Below, piece after piece: positions 39,745 through 49,704 of a stretch of DNA of 64,000 nucleotides. The stretch is from Torulaspora globosa (lineage: Eukaryota > Ascomycota > Saccharomycetes > Saccharomycetales > Saccharomycetaceae). Location of the stretch: the NCBI RefSeq assembly GCF_014133895.1, contig NC_050727.1, positions 1 through 64,000 of the forward strand, read 5' to 3'. A program made the translations under genes and the position numbers. Under the pieces are notes generated by a model. The model searched no databases, was not told the origin of the DNA, and saw only the letters and a program-made list of their open reading frames with translations. Numbering within the stretch: position 1 is the stretch's first letter; each line of letters begins with the position of its first letter.

Positions 39745-42207
39745 ATGTCAGGTGCTAGCACTCATGCAACCCCGATTGTTATCCAGCAAGATATGCCGTT
39801 TACAAATACTTCAAGCCTAAGCGCTCCTATTCCTTCGCGTTCATGCCCGGCAACACCAGCTGAAATGGTCAGATCTACCCCGAACACAACGTTGAAGGTC
39901 AAGAAAAGTCCAAAGAAAAGCCCCTCACGTTGGATGGAGCGATCATCTTTCAAGATACATTTTACCCTCCTGAATTTGAACAACAAAAAGAGAGCCAAAT
40001 GTATTTACTGTGGGAAGATGTTTAAAGAGGGAGAATCGACCGGAAACTTGTCAAAGCATATTACTGCTGTCCATCCCAGTGCTATAAAGAGCAAGAAACC
40101 GAAAGTAAGCAAAGAGCAAACTCTGGATATGCTTCCCAGGAGATCGAAGTCGCTCAGACTGAGCGACTCTCTGGTGCAGGAATGCCAGAAAAACCCTGAG
40201 ATTCTAGAAACGCTACTTTTGATATCGGAGGGCTTTTTACCCTTCAACTTTGTAAGGCTTCTAAGTTGGGGGATGATAAACCGAAGGCACGCAGCCAATG
40301 CCTTCATCCAATCAAGAACAACGCTATCGACCAAAATTAACCTTTTTAAAAGATACCTGAATGAGACGCTGCATTACAACTTAAAAGACACCACCATGGT
40401 TAATATTCAGTTGGATATATGGACCTCTCCTAGCAATATTTCATTTCTCGCGGTAATGGTTTCTTTTGCTCCGAATATCCTCAATATGGAATCACTGGAA
40501 CTGGCCAATGATGCGAAAATTCTACTGAACAACCGAGGGGAATCCCGCAACTGTCATTTACTAGAGTTTGTTAGTCTGGGGCATAAGCGACACACTGGTT
40601 TAAACATATACAAGGTTTTCAAGGAGATTTTACATAGACATGACCTTGTTGACAAGCTTGGAACTATAACCATGGACAACGCTACAAATAATGAGTCTTT
40701 TCACAAGAGTCTTGTCTATGACTACTTGAACACAATAAAGCCTTCTGGACATCAAATGTTGGGCAAAGTTCGCTTTATCCGTTGCGCTAACCATGTGTTA
40801 AATTTGATCTTCGGGAGAATCATAAAGAGTTTGTGTGAAGACCTCTTATTTGCCGACGCCTTCAGTAAAGTGACCAAGCTGGCGAAAATCATGAGGCGCT
40901 CAACTGCGGTCAATGCAAGTTTGAAAGAACATGGTATACCACTTATACCATATGAATCACAAACCAGATGGATTTATACCTGGAGACAAGTTACTGTTTT
41001 TTTACAAAATTATGCAGCCTATTCGAAATGGTTCGAAGCACTCGACACAGAATCCCATACTCACATCATCAATCGAGTCCAGAGTATCATAGCATTTGAG
41101 GAAAAGACAATTCAAATGCTGACATACTTCGTTGAGTGCTGTGATATATTCGGTGAACTGAATTTCACATTTCAGAATGATGAGATTAACAATCTCCCTC
41201 AAGGCGTTCCTCTTTACTACCTACTAGGTCACTACTACAAACTGTGCTTGAGTGCGTTTGCCGGAAACCATATTCCTAAAACTCCAGGTATGGATTTCTC
41301 TTATTTCAATGGCCCAGAGTATCTATCTTTGGATGATAAAAGAATTGTTCTTCAAGCAATCAAAGATTCCTACGGCTGCTACCAAGACTACTTATCTCAT
41401 ATCCAGGTGAATCCTTTGTTCTACGTTGCAGTGATCCTAGATCCAACGGCAAAACAAGACAAGCTTTATGAAATAATGGAAGACGAGGAGTTCACGGTTA
41501 GAATAAGCGAAGTTAACTCATTCATGCGCAACTACCTGAAAGTACAGAGGTTTAGCTGTGTTACGGAACAGGAGCGGAAAAAGATTCCTAAAGCTCCTAG
41601 CCATAAAAACCTGCTGTCGTTTAATATACGTGTCGCACCTGATCCGTCGAGGCATACCGGATCGGCTGCCATGGAAGCTGAGTGCAATGATGGAAGTCTT
41701 GAAGAATGGGTAAAATATCAGAGAGAGCCTGTAATCGCAGGAAACTCTAGACAGGAAGCGATAAAATGGTGGTATGACTACCGCCATACTTATCCGATGC
41801 TTTTTAAATTGGCAATGTCTTTGTTCTACACCAAGTTTACCTCCTGTGATGTGGAAAGGTGTTTCTCGCTCGCTGGCAGGGTTGTTAGGAAAGATCGAGC
41901 ACGTTTAAGTCACAATAACATAGGAACGTTGATGATTTTAAGGGATCGATTTTCAAATTTTGGTTTTTATAATGGCGGCCTAGTATCCGATGCTATCTTG
42001 GATGATGATGATTTCGATATTAACCTTGACGATACTACTTACGTTGACTCTCTTCCGGACGTTCCAGACCACGAGCGAGAAGACAGCGACGATGCCATTT
42101 TTGAAGAATGGCCACAAGAATCCTGGTCTCCAGAAACTCCCACTGCTCCCCGGACACCCGAGGATTCTCTTCGACAGGCTACAGATAGTCCTACACCTGT
42201 GGGCTGA
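39745..42207 (+). CDS. hAT-1 transposase
   Basis: 820 residues from the first in-frame ATG (39745); the frame is open further up only to a TTG. A disordered Ser/Thr/Pro-rich start is followed by a BED zinc finger (CIYC...LSKHITAVH, about residues 85-110), then an RNase H-like catalytic core with QLDIWTSPS (first Asp), TMDNATNN (second Asp), and CANHVLNLIF with the C-x-x-H motif of hAT enzymes. The insertion domain follows, and the C-terminal hAT dimerisation region WYDYRHTYPMLFKLA...FTSCDVERCFSLAG...RARLSHNNIGTLMILRDRF (about 672-740) contains the third acidic residue in DVER. It ends in an acidic tail. All hallmarks and the full frame are present, so catalytic activity is plausible. Confidence 0.93.
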   Translation: MSGASTHATPIVIQQDMPFTNTSSLSAPIPSRSCPATPAEMVRSTPNTTLKVKKSPKKSPSRWMERSSFKIHFTLLNLNNKKRAKCIYCGKMFKEGESTGNLSKHITAVHPSAIKSKKPKVSKEQTLDMLPRRSKSLRLSDSLVQECQKNPEILETLLLISEGFLPFNFVRLLSWGMINRRHAANAFIQSRTTLSTKINLFKRYLNETLHYNLKDTTMVNIQLDIWTSPSNISFLAVMVSFAPNILNMESLELANDAKILLNNRGESRNCHLLEFVSLGHKRHTGLNIYKVFKEILHRHDLVDKLGTITMDNATNNESFHKSLVYDYLNTIKPSGHQMLGKVRFIRCANHVLNLIFGRIIKSLCEDLLFADAFSKVTKLAKIMRRSTAVNASLKEHGIPLIPYESQTRWIYTWRQVTVFLQNYAAYSKWFEALDTESHTHIINRVQSIIAFEEKTIQMLTYFVECCDIFGELNFTFQNDEINNLPQGVPLYYLLGHYYKLCLSAFAGNHIPKTPGMDFSYFNGPEYLSLDDKRIVLQAIKDSYGCYQDYLSHIQVNPLFYVAVILDPTAKQDKLYEIMEDEEFTVRISEVNSFMRNYLKVQRFSCVTEQERKKIPKAPSHKNLLSFNIRVAPDPSRHTGSAAMEAECNDGSLEEWVKYQREPVIAGNSRQEAIKWWYDYRHTYPMLFKLAMSLFYTKFTSCDVERCFSLAGRVVRKDRARLSHNNIGTLMILRDRFSNFGFYNGGLVSDAILDDDDFDINLDDTTYVDSLPDVPDHEREDSDDAIFEEWPQESWSPETPTAPRTPEDSLRQATDSPTPVG

Positions 42208-42412
42208 CAGACACACCTTAAGTGTGAATCCTAGATGCTTCGCTAAATTTCGTGTAAAGTAATACATCCTAAATCGTGACCCACGAATAATACTCAGAAA
42301 CTACCCAATTTGTGAATAGTGATAAACTCATAATTACTCACACTCTCTACGATGAGTGGGTTTCGCGCATACCCATTACTCGAAATGGCGCTACCGAGTT
42401 GGAGCAGAGCTA

Positions 42413-42420
42413 TTACCCGG
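42413..42420 (+). promoter_or_regulatory. Reb1-type site inside the right end of hAT-1
   Basis: TTACCCGG, an exact Reb1 core, lies 20 bp from the right tip of the transposon and 160 bp before the NIP1 start codon. It could open chromatin over the NIP1 promoter. Effect inferred only. Confidence 0.4.
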
Positions 42421-42421
42421 T

Positions 42422-42440
42422 TACTCATTGAACAAGCCTG
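42422..42440 (-). repeat. hAT-1 right terminal inverted repeat
   Basis: Exact inverse of 39256-39274, followed directly by the second copy of TCGATGCG (42441-42448). Confidence 0.96.
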
Positions 42441-42580
42441 TCGATGCGGTACGGAAAAATTTTACCAGGGCAGTGAACGGTTAGAGATGAGGGAAAGAAA
42501 GTACCATCACTATAGCACAAAGGCAGGTCTAGAGATCGTTCACGGGAGCTAGAATCGAAGTCATACACTATTGTGGAACC

Positions 42581-45007
42581 ATGTCTCGTTTTTTTGCAGC
42601 CAATTATGACTATGATAGTGCAAGTTCATCATCAGAAGAGGACTTACTGTCCTCATCTGATGAGGAATCACTAAATTCTTCTTTGAGCGAAGGGGAGGAG
42701 GAATCCGATGATTCCTTTTTCAACGATTCTGAGTCTGAGTCTGACATCGACTCGGATGATTCGGAGGGCAGACCTTACGGACCCGATTGGTTCAAGAAAG
42801 CAGAGTTCAGAAAGGGTGGGACTAACAAATTCTTGAAAGGTGCCAACTATTCAGATTCGGAATCGGAGGATGAAGGCAAGAAAGTGGTCAAGTCGGCCAA
42901 GGAGAAGTTGTTGGATGAGATGCAAGCCGTCTACTCAAGTATCGAGAATGCTGAAATGACGCAGGACTGGGTGACGATCTTGGCAGAGCTGGACAATATC
43001 TCACGTCTCCTGATCAGAGCCCAACAACAGAACTACGGTACCCCAAACATTTTCATCAAGGTCTTGGCGCAGATCGAGGATGCGGTGACAGACGCAGAGC
43101 AAGCCGATATCAAAAACAAGGCTGTTGCCAGGGCCTACAACACGACAAAGCAAAGAGTTAGAAAGGTGGCAAGGGAAAACGAGGGTTTGCTTGCTAAATT
43201 TAGAGAGAACCCAGAATCCTTCGATAAGGAAAATACTGCCGATCTTGGCGCCGAAGACCGTGAGGCAACTCCAATTTTCGGTAAGAAAGGTATTAACCTG
43301 TCATCTTTGGCCACAGCTTCCTCGGAAGTTGGATTTTTCTCCGCTCTACGAATCGTGTTGGATACTAGAGGTAAGAAAAGTGTTGACCAATATGGTTTAA
43401 TCAAGACTATGCAGGAATTGCTCGAGATCGCCAAAACACCTTACGAGACGATAATGGCTTATCTAACTCTAATTCCAATCAGGTTCGACGCTTCTGCAAA
43501 TCTTTCGTATCAGCCAATTGAGCAATGGAAGGCAGCTTACAGCGAAACACTCAGACTTTTAGAGATACTGAATGAGCACATCGATACTTATCAGGTTTCA
43601 GAGTTGGCTGAGCGGAACGAGTTCATCGAGGATGAGCCCCAAGCCGACGCTAACGGAGTTAAGAAGATTTTGGGCTCTGTTTTCTCATTTGTTGAGAGGC
43701 TTGATGATGAATTTAACAAATCTTTGTTGAACACTGATCCCCACTCAAGTGATTATTTGGTCCGCCTAAGAGATGAGCAATTAATTTACAATTTGATTTT
43801 GAGGACACAAATTTACCTCGAGGCTACTCTTCCCGAAGAAGAAAGGGAAAGACTTTTGGCACGTCCTTTGGTTAAAAGGTTGGATCACATCTACTACAAA
43901 TCAACCTCGCTGATTAGCATAATCGAGAGCAACGCTTGGAAAAGTCTGCCATCTAATTTCACTTCCAGTTATGTTCCTTTCAATGGTATCGCCGATGACA
44001 AGTATGTCACGAACCTAGTTGGAACATTAGCTGACAGTTTACGCAAACATAAGAATGGTGGGTTACGGAAGCGTGCCGTGCTTTATCAAGTGTACTTCAC
44101 TGCCTTGAATATTGATTTCAGCACCGCCAAAGATATGTTGATTGAATCGAAAGTTCAGACCTATATCAACAATTCTGATCCTTCCCTGCAAATTCTATTC
44201 AACAGAGTGGTTGTGCAACTTGGTTTGGCAGCATTTAAACTATGCTTGATTGAAGACTGTCATCAGGTTCTAAACGAATTGCTAGCAAGCTCGCATTTGC
44301 GCGAGATCCTCGGTCAACAAACATTGCAAAGGATCTCGGCTAATGTGGGATCGTCAACTAGTGCAGATGAACGTGAACAACTGTGCTTGCCTTACCATCA
44401 ACATATCAACCTAGATCTAATCGATCTTGTTTTCATGACATGCTCGCTTTTGATAGAAGTACCCCAGATGACGGCATTCTATTCGGGCATCAAAGTGAAA
44501 AGAATTCCCTACTCCCAGAAATCCATTCGCCGCGCCTTAGAGCACTATGATAAATCGGCATTCCAGGGGCCACCGGAGACACTGAGAGACTATGTTTTGC
44601 ATGCTGCTAAGTCGATGCAGAAGGGTGATTGGAAAAAGTGTAACTTTTACTTGAGGTCCATCCCTACATGGAAGTTGTTATCCAATGCAGACACTGTGTT
44701 GGAGAGCCTTGCCGAGAGGGTTCAAATCGGATCATTGAAAACATTCTTTTTCACTTATAAGAGGTTCTACGACAAAATTTCTTTGAGCAAACTATCAGAA
44801 CTCTTTAACGTTCCACAGGAAAAGGTCGTGGAGATTATGGAGTTTGTCATTGCAGAATATGACATTGACGCTAGATTGGACGGAAACAAGAGCACCGTTA
44901 TTGTTGAAGGCGACGAAATAACTAAATTGGAAGAGGTCGCCTTGAAATTGAACAAGGAAGTAAAAATTGCAAAAGAACGCTTGAACCCAACCGCTGGTCG
45001 TCGTTAA
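42581..45007 (+). CDS. NIP1: Translation initiation factor eIF3 subunit c
   Basis: 808 residues (S. cerevisiae Nip1 812). An essential eIF3 core subunit that binds eIF1 and eIF5 and helps assemble the 43S preinitiation complex. The N-terminal 90 residues are Ser/Asp/Glu-rich ([17 protein letters not shown]...), the eIF1/eIF5-binding tail. A helical-repeat body follows (residues about 110-580), and a C-terminal PCI domain ends in a winged helix ([42 protein letters not shown], about 700-750). It corresponds to YMR309C. Its upstream region is cut at -132 by the hAT-1 insertion; what remains holds no perfect TATA box. Confidence 0.97.
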   Translation: MSRFFAANYDYDSASSSSEEDLLSSSDEESLNSSLSEGEEESDDSFFNDSESESDIDSDDSEGRPYGPDWFKKAEFRKGGTNKFLKGANYSDSESEDEGKKVVKSAKEKLLDEMQAVYSSIENAEMTQDWVTILAELDNISRLLIRAQQQNYGTPNIFIKVLAQIEDAVTDAEQADIKNKAVARAYNTTKQRVRKVARENEGLLAKFRENPESFDKENTADLGAEDREATPIFGKKGINLSSLATASSEVGFFSALRIVLDTRGKKSVDQYGLIKTMQELLEIAKTPYETIMAYLTLIPIRFDASANLSYQPIEQWKAAYSETLRLLEILNEHIDTYQVSELAERNEFIEDEPQADANGVKKILGSVFSFVERLDDEFNKSLLNTDPHSSDYLVRLRDEQLIYNLILRTQIYLEATLPEEERERLLARPLVKRLDHIYYKSTSLISIIESNAWKSLPSNFTSSYVPFNGIADDKYVTNLVGTLADSLRKHKNGGLRKRAVLYQVYFTALNIDFSTAKDMLIESKVQTYINNSDPSLQILFNRVVVQLGLAAFKLCLIEDCHQVLNELLASSHLREILGQQTLQRISANVGSSTSADEREQLCLPYHQHINLDLIDLVFMTCSLLIEVPQMTAFYSGIKVKRIPYSQKSIRRALEHYDKSAFQGPPETLRDYVLHAAKSMQKGDWKKCNFYLRSIPTWKLLSNADTVLESLAERVQIGSLKTFFFTYKRFYDKISLSKLSELFNVPQEKVVEIMEFVIAEYDIDARLDGNKSTVIVEGDEITKLEEVALKLNKEVKIAKERLNPTAGRR

Positions 45008-45321
45008 TTTTAGTGATGATTCTCTGTCCAGATTCTACTGCTTCTCAGAGGCTCTCATGGTTGCATACCTGTACATTATATCTCTCAAATGAGTTGCGCA
45101 AATATATATCTGAATATGTACGACGAAAGAGTTCGTTATTTGATGCCTAGTTAGACAGAGGAATGCATGTTCTGACTATTCGTAACAGCAACCCACAATT
45201 TTGACATGCGTCATTGCTTAGCATACTGCAAATTCAAATTCCTTCTGATTGAAGCCGAAGTGTTTTTCGGCTCAATAAATATTAAATGTAATCTAAGATG
45301 CTAAGACAAATTAATTACGAT

Positions 45322-48300
45322 TCAATTAAAATCGGCCTCGGTTAAACCAGATCTGTTACACATTTCCCTGAAGATGCCGTCGGTTCTTTCATAAAGAGCT
45401 TTAGGCGTATCAAGCTCTGCAATCTCACCTTTGTCAAGTACAAGGATTCGGTCATAGGACAAAATGGTCTTTAGACGGTGAGCGATACAAAGAATGGTAC
45501 AGTTTCCGAAGGATGCCGAGATTCGCGATTGAATTTTGTTATCAGTTTCATAATCAACTGATGAGGTCGCTTCATCCAAAATTAAAATCTTAGATTGACG
45601 AACAAGTGCTCTAGCCAAAGCAAGCAATTGTCTCTCCCCTAGCGAGAAATTGCTTCCCTCTTCTTCCACCTTCTGATCCAAATGGAATTTGTGCAAATTT
45701 GACAGCGACCCGCTTTCGTCGGGTTTTTGTTTCTGCACGACATCCAGTTCCGCCGCAGTGATTATGCCTCCGTTGACCAAGGCCTCCCAAAGCTTATCAT
45801 CAGAACTTTCTTGGAAAGGATCTAAATTCTTTCTGATCGTGCCCCTGAAAAGCACAGGATCTTGGGGAATGATCGAAAGCTTGCGTCGTAGATCATAAAG
45901 ACCTATCTTGCTAATATCGATTCCGTCAATTAAGATTCTACCATCTGCCAACTCATTGATCCTATAAAGTGCACTCATGATCGTTGATTTACCAGCACCT
46001 GTGCGTCCACATATTCCTATCTTTTCTCCTCTTTTGATCTGCAAGTTTAGATTATGCAAAACAACTGGCAATCCAGGCCTGTACGCAAAAGATACTTCTT
46101 CGAAGATAATCTCGCCCTCAGAAGGCCAATTTTCCGGAGGAGAACTTTCAGGGATCTTGTAGTCGGCCTCCAACGGCAAATCCGTTGCATAGGCGACCAA
46201 CCTCTCCGCACTGTTCATGTCATTCTCTGTTTGAGTAAAAGCTCTTAGGATGGTGTTCAAAAGACCTGGGAGCTGTAAAACATAGGTCAACAAGACACCA
46301 GTCGATGCAGCTGAAATATGAAATTGTCGCGTAACACAAAGTAGAGTAATTATCAGGGCAAACGCTATAGCGACCATATCCAAAAAGATAGCGACCCACC
46401 TCTGGAGGGCAACCACCAAGTATCCCGCTTCATTCGTTTTGTTGATCAAAAAGTCAGTTTTAACAAGGAACCTTTCTTGGTTCCGGTAAGCTTTTATTGT
46501 ATCCATGCCCCCAAGCACCTCATTGAAATTATTGTAAACAAAAGAGCGTTGCACAGCTTCCAGTCTCTTAACCTCTCTACCAGTGGCCTGATAGTGATTT
46601 GCAATAAGAACAAAGAATAGCACTAGAAAGGGTACCGCAATAGCGAACCAAGGCAGGTAAACAATGCACAGAACACATACCCCTACAATATTCGCGAATT
46701 GGGTCATGAACAAACGCAGTGATTCCATCAACTCGTTATCTAAGCTGTCCGTGTCCTTGGTGAAACGATTGAGAATTCTACCGATCGGTGTAGTATCAAG
46801 ATAGGCCATAGATGTATGCAAAATTCTGCCAACTGCTTGCAAGTTCAATCTTTTAGAAGCTCGAACCCCCATATAACAAAGCATTGTGAATTGGCCAGTC
46901 ATGAAAAGAAACCCGCCAAAGACGAAAAATGAGTATAAACCCATGTAGAAACTTGCTGATCTATTGGCGAACTTCTGTTCTGTCCAGTAAGACAACCACA
47001 CAGATGAGAAAAGGGAGCAGAAAGTTGTAGCGACGACTAAAAACAAGTAACCTGGAATGGCCAAGAAACCCCATTTCCCGACAGCTGCCTCAATGTATTT
47101 CTTGTAGACGTTCAATTTTAAGCTATTGACAGCCCGCTCCTCCTTAGAAGTTAAACGACCACTAACTTCCACTTCTTTAGATCTCTTACTGAGCTGCTTT
47201 TGTAGTTCGGACCAATCTTTCGTTCTTTCTTTGTTCAACTCAGTCTCTGCATCGCCTAAACCTTCTTGCTCCGCCTCATCAGTCTCCTCAGCTTCCGACT
47301 TTTGGGCGGCAAACTGGAGCAGGTTCTTTAAAGTGAGATTTGTTTGTTTGAGATCTTCCAACTTTCCGATCTCAAATGATCCGTCGGCTCCCAGCACAAT
47401 AATACGAGAAGCCTTCTCAATTAATGATAATTGGTGAGTGGCCAAAATTCTGGTTTTGTTTTGAAGTAGACCTAGCATGCATTCATCCATAATGTGCTTT
47501 CCGACCCGGGAATCCACAGCGCTCAAAACATCATCGAATAAGAAAATATCCTTCTGTTTGTAAACACTTCTAGCCAAGTTTATCCGCGCCTTCTGACCTC
47601 CAGACAAGGTTATACCGCGTTCACCGATTTCAGTCATATCTCCTGCTGGTAACATATCAATATCTGCTTGCAAGGAACAAACACGAATGACCTCTTTAAA
47701 GCGTTTTTCGTCAAATGGTGAGCCAAACAGTATATTATCACGCACAGTCGCGTTCTGAATCCAGGGATAACCGCACATAAGCAAATCACCATTGACCTCT
47801 ACATTCCCAGATATCCTACGCATAAAGCCAGCCATCGCATTCAATAAAGATGTCTTACCAGTCCCGATGGGACCTGTCACCATGATAAATTCTCCTTTCT
47901 CTATTTCGAAATTCAAGCAGTTAAAACCATGAAATGATTTCTTCTCCTTAGCCTCGCTTTGATGACTGTTGTCGATTTTAGATGACTGTGGTTCTTCGTC
48001 GCTTTTTGAATTTTTCTTACGTGATTTCTTGGCTGAGCTATTCTGTAGCTTCTTTTTCTCCTCTGCTAAGTCATTAACCTCAAAGTCTTCCCATTCAAAA
48101 GATGCATCAGTCATTCTCAGTACTACATTTTTGGGCATATCAGACGTGGGACGAATGCTCTCAACATTGTCAGTCCGTTCTTCGGGAGCCTCAAGCAAAT
48201 CTTGTAACCTACCAAGTCCAAGGATCATGTCAATACCAGTTGCAATAGATATGGGTAAAAAGAACATCTGCAGACTCAGCACTTGAAACAATGAAAGAGA

Positions 48301-49704
48301 AGCGAAGATATTTCCTGGAGATCTGCCACCACGGTTAACCTTATACATGGCCAAGAAGGTCACGAGCGATGCGATATTAGGTAATGAAAGTGCTAAACCA
48401 ATCATGAAGTTCCTTGTATACAACATGTTCCGCACTTTACTGATCTCTTTCGATCTTATATCTCTGACATTTTTTTCGTAAGCATCCTCCCACGCATAAT
48501 ACTTGACCATTTTCATATTGTTGAGAAGCTCTCTCATAATAGTCACCCTAGAGTCAGTCAGTTTGTTGGATTTCATCCTCAACTCAATGACGATTTTAAA
48601 GGCAAAAAGAGTTAGGAAAAACATCAAAATGAAAACACCAATACCCACCAAGGCTATTGGGCCAACATTGACAATCAATAATACGATGCAAATGGCAAAG
48701 ATAGCTGGAAAGCCGGCCAGGAATGGTTGAAACGAAAGGGCAAACTCAATTCTCGATAAATCAGTAGTAACGAATGAAGTAACCTTACCGTTAGGATACT
48801 TATGCCTAGCATAAGCTGATGCATGAAACATTTTGTTCAGTGCGGCTTTAGTTAAAACGGATTTGGCCTGCACGCCGATGGTTTGAGAAGCCAAAAAGAA
48901 ATGATTGAAGAAAATACCGTTCAACAACAGCATTAGACATGCACCAATAGCATAACCTACGCCGCTGTTGACAGGTAAATGAGGCATCAAAGCCTTTTTC
49001 TCAACAAACTCAATTAAGCGCTTGGTGATCATGGGATTAAAACCAGAAGTACAGTTCGCAAGGATGGCACACAAAACAGCCCACAGATATTGGCGTTGAA
49101 ATGTGAAATATAAAGCTCTTAGCGTTGTTAATCTGGGGAGTCTCGCATTAGCGAGTACTTCTTCTTCGGTAGCGCCGGGATTCTTCTCTAGGTATTGTCT
49201 TCGAGATTTATCAAAATAATATCTCATGTTTCTGTCAAAAGAGTCAAATAATTTCTCAATGGACATCCTCTCGTCCATCTTAAAAAGATCATTCGGCTGC
49301 ACCGTTCTCTTGTAGCCGACTCGTATTATCGGGATCACCCACCACAGGAAAACCCTCGATAAATAATTAGCACGATGCATAGGGAACGTCCTTCTCTCAT
49401 CATCTTTTTCGGGCACAAGTGGCAACTTCTTTCTATGCAGAAAAGAAAACAACCGTTTCTGTGCGTAAACGTCTGATTGAGTAACCTTTTCCAGGTCATC
49501 ACTGTTCAGAAACGTTTCTGGCCTGTTGCGATTGACGATGTACTCCCCCGTTCCAGAGAGTTCCTGGTTCTCCTGAGAAGCATCGTTGTACGATAGCTTG
49601 GCTTCCACGGAACTTCTCCTCGAACCAGATTTGTCCTCAGGAGTAGACCTGTAGCTTGATCCCGTGGAGTCGGTGGAAGCACCCTTCAAAGCGTTTTTCC
49701 CCAT
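45322..49704 (-). CDS. YOR1: ABC-type multidrug/oligomycin exporter (ABCC family)
   Basis: 1460 residues (S. cerevisiae Yor1 1477), from ATG 49704; the GTG before it is not used. A plasma-membrane pump with order TMD1-NBD1-R-like linker-TMD2-NBD2. NBD1 has Walker A GPIGTGKTS near residue 611, signature LSGGQKARINLARS near 698 and Walker B DIFLFDDVLSA. The linker (about 800-870) is acidic and basic by turns. NBD2 has Walker A GRTGAGKST near 1231, an altered signature LSLGERQ near 1355 and Walker B ILILDEATSSVD. FQ/ABCC-type motifs such as AYLDTTPIGRILNRFTKDTDSLDNEL are clear. It corresponds to YGR281W. The divergent region toward PSE1 has a perfect pleiotropic drug response element 312 bp upstream. 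Converges with NIP1 over 314 bp of ordinary terminator DNA. Confidence 0.97.
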   Translation of the reverse strand: MGKNALKGASTDSTGSSYRSTPEDKSGSRRSSVEAKLSYNDASQENQELSGTGEYIVNRNRPETFLNSDDLEKVTQSDVYAQKRLFSFLHRKKLPLVPEKDDERRTFPMHRANYLSRVFLWWVIPIIRVGYKRTVQPNDLFKMDERMSIEKLFDSFDRNMRYYFDKSRRQYLEKNPGATEEEVLANARLPRLTTLRALYFTFQRQYLWAVLCAILANCTSGFNPMITKRLIEFVEKKALMPHLPVNSGVGYAIGACLMLLLNGIFFNHFFLASQTIGVQAKSVLTKAALNKMFHASAYARHKYPNGKVTSFVTTDLSRIEFALSFQPFLAGFPAIFAICIVLLIVNVGPIALVGIGVFILMFFLTLFAFKIVIELRMKSNKLTDSRVTIMRELLNNMKMVKYYAWEDAYEKNVRDIRSKEISKVRNMLYTRNFMIGLALSLPNIASLVTFLAMYKVNRGGRSPGNIFASLSLFQVLSLQMFFLPISIATGIDMILGLGRLQDLLEAPEERTDNVESIRPTSDMPKNVVLRMTDASFEWEDFEVNDLAEEKKKLQNSSAKKSRKKNSKSDEEPQSSKIDNSHQSEAKEKKSFHGFNCLNFEIEKGEFIMVTGPIGTGKTSLLNAMAGFMRRISGNVEVNGDLLMCGYPWIQNATVRDNILFGSPFDEKRFKEVIRVCSLQADIDMLPAGDMTEIGERGITLSGGQKARINLARSVYKQKDIFLFDDVLSAVDSRVGKHIMDECMLGLLQNKTRILATHQLSLIEKASRIIVLGADGSFEIGKLEDLKQTNLTLKNLLQFAAQKSEAEETDEAEQEGLGDAETELNKERTKDWSELQKQLSKRSKEVEVSGRLTSKEERAVNSLKLNVYKKYIEAAVGKWGFLAIPGYLFLVVATTFCSLFSSVWLSYWTEQKFANRSASFYMGLYSFFVFGGFLFMTGQFTMLCYMGVRASKRLNLQAVGRILHTSMAYLDTTPIGRILNRFTKDTDSLDNELMESLRLFMTQFANIVGVCVLCIVYLPWFAIAVPFLVLFFVLIANHYQATGREVKRLEAVQRSFVYNNFNEVLGGMDTIKAYRNQERFLVKTDFLINKTNEAGYLVVALQRWVAIFLDMVAIAFALIITLLCVTRQFHISAASTGVLLTYVLQLPGLLNTILRAFTQTENDMNSAERLVAYATDLPLEADYKIPESSPPENWPSEGEIIFEEVSFAYRPGLPVVLHNLNLQIKRGEKIGICGRTGAGKSTIMSALYRINELADGRILIDGIDISKIGLYDLRRKLSIIPQDPVLFRGTIRKNLDPFQESSDDKLWEALVNGGIITAAELDVVQKQKPDESGSLSNLHKFHLDQKVEEEGSNFSLGERQLLALARALVRQSKILILDEATSSVDYETDNKIQSRISASFGNCTILCIAHRLKTILSYDRILVLDKGEIAELDTPKALYERTDGIFREMCNRSGLTEADFN

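Larger units (their letters stand above)
39256..42440 (+). mobile_element. Complete hAT DNA transposon (hAT-1)
   Basis: 3185 bp bounded by perfect 19-bp terminal inverted repeats, CAGGCTTGTTCAATGAGTA at 39256-39274 and its reverse complement at 42422-42440. It is flanked by the perfect 8-bp duplication TCGATGCG (39248-39255 and 42441-42448), the size made by hAT transposases. TGAGTA/TACTCA-type words recur near both ends (about 39330, 39371, 42333, 42378), as expected for subterminal transposase-binding sites. It carries one intact transposase gene. Families of this superfamily (Rover) are known in Saccharomycetaceae; whether this belongs to one is untested. It lies between BGL2 and NIP1, 132 bp before the NIP1 start. 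All parts are intact, so the insertion looks young and possibly active. Confidence 0.96.
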
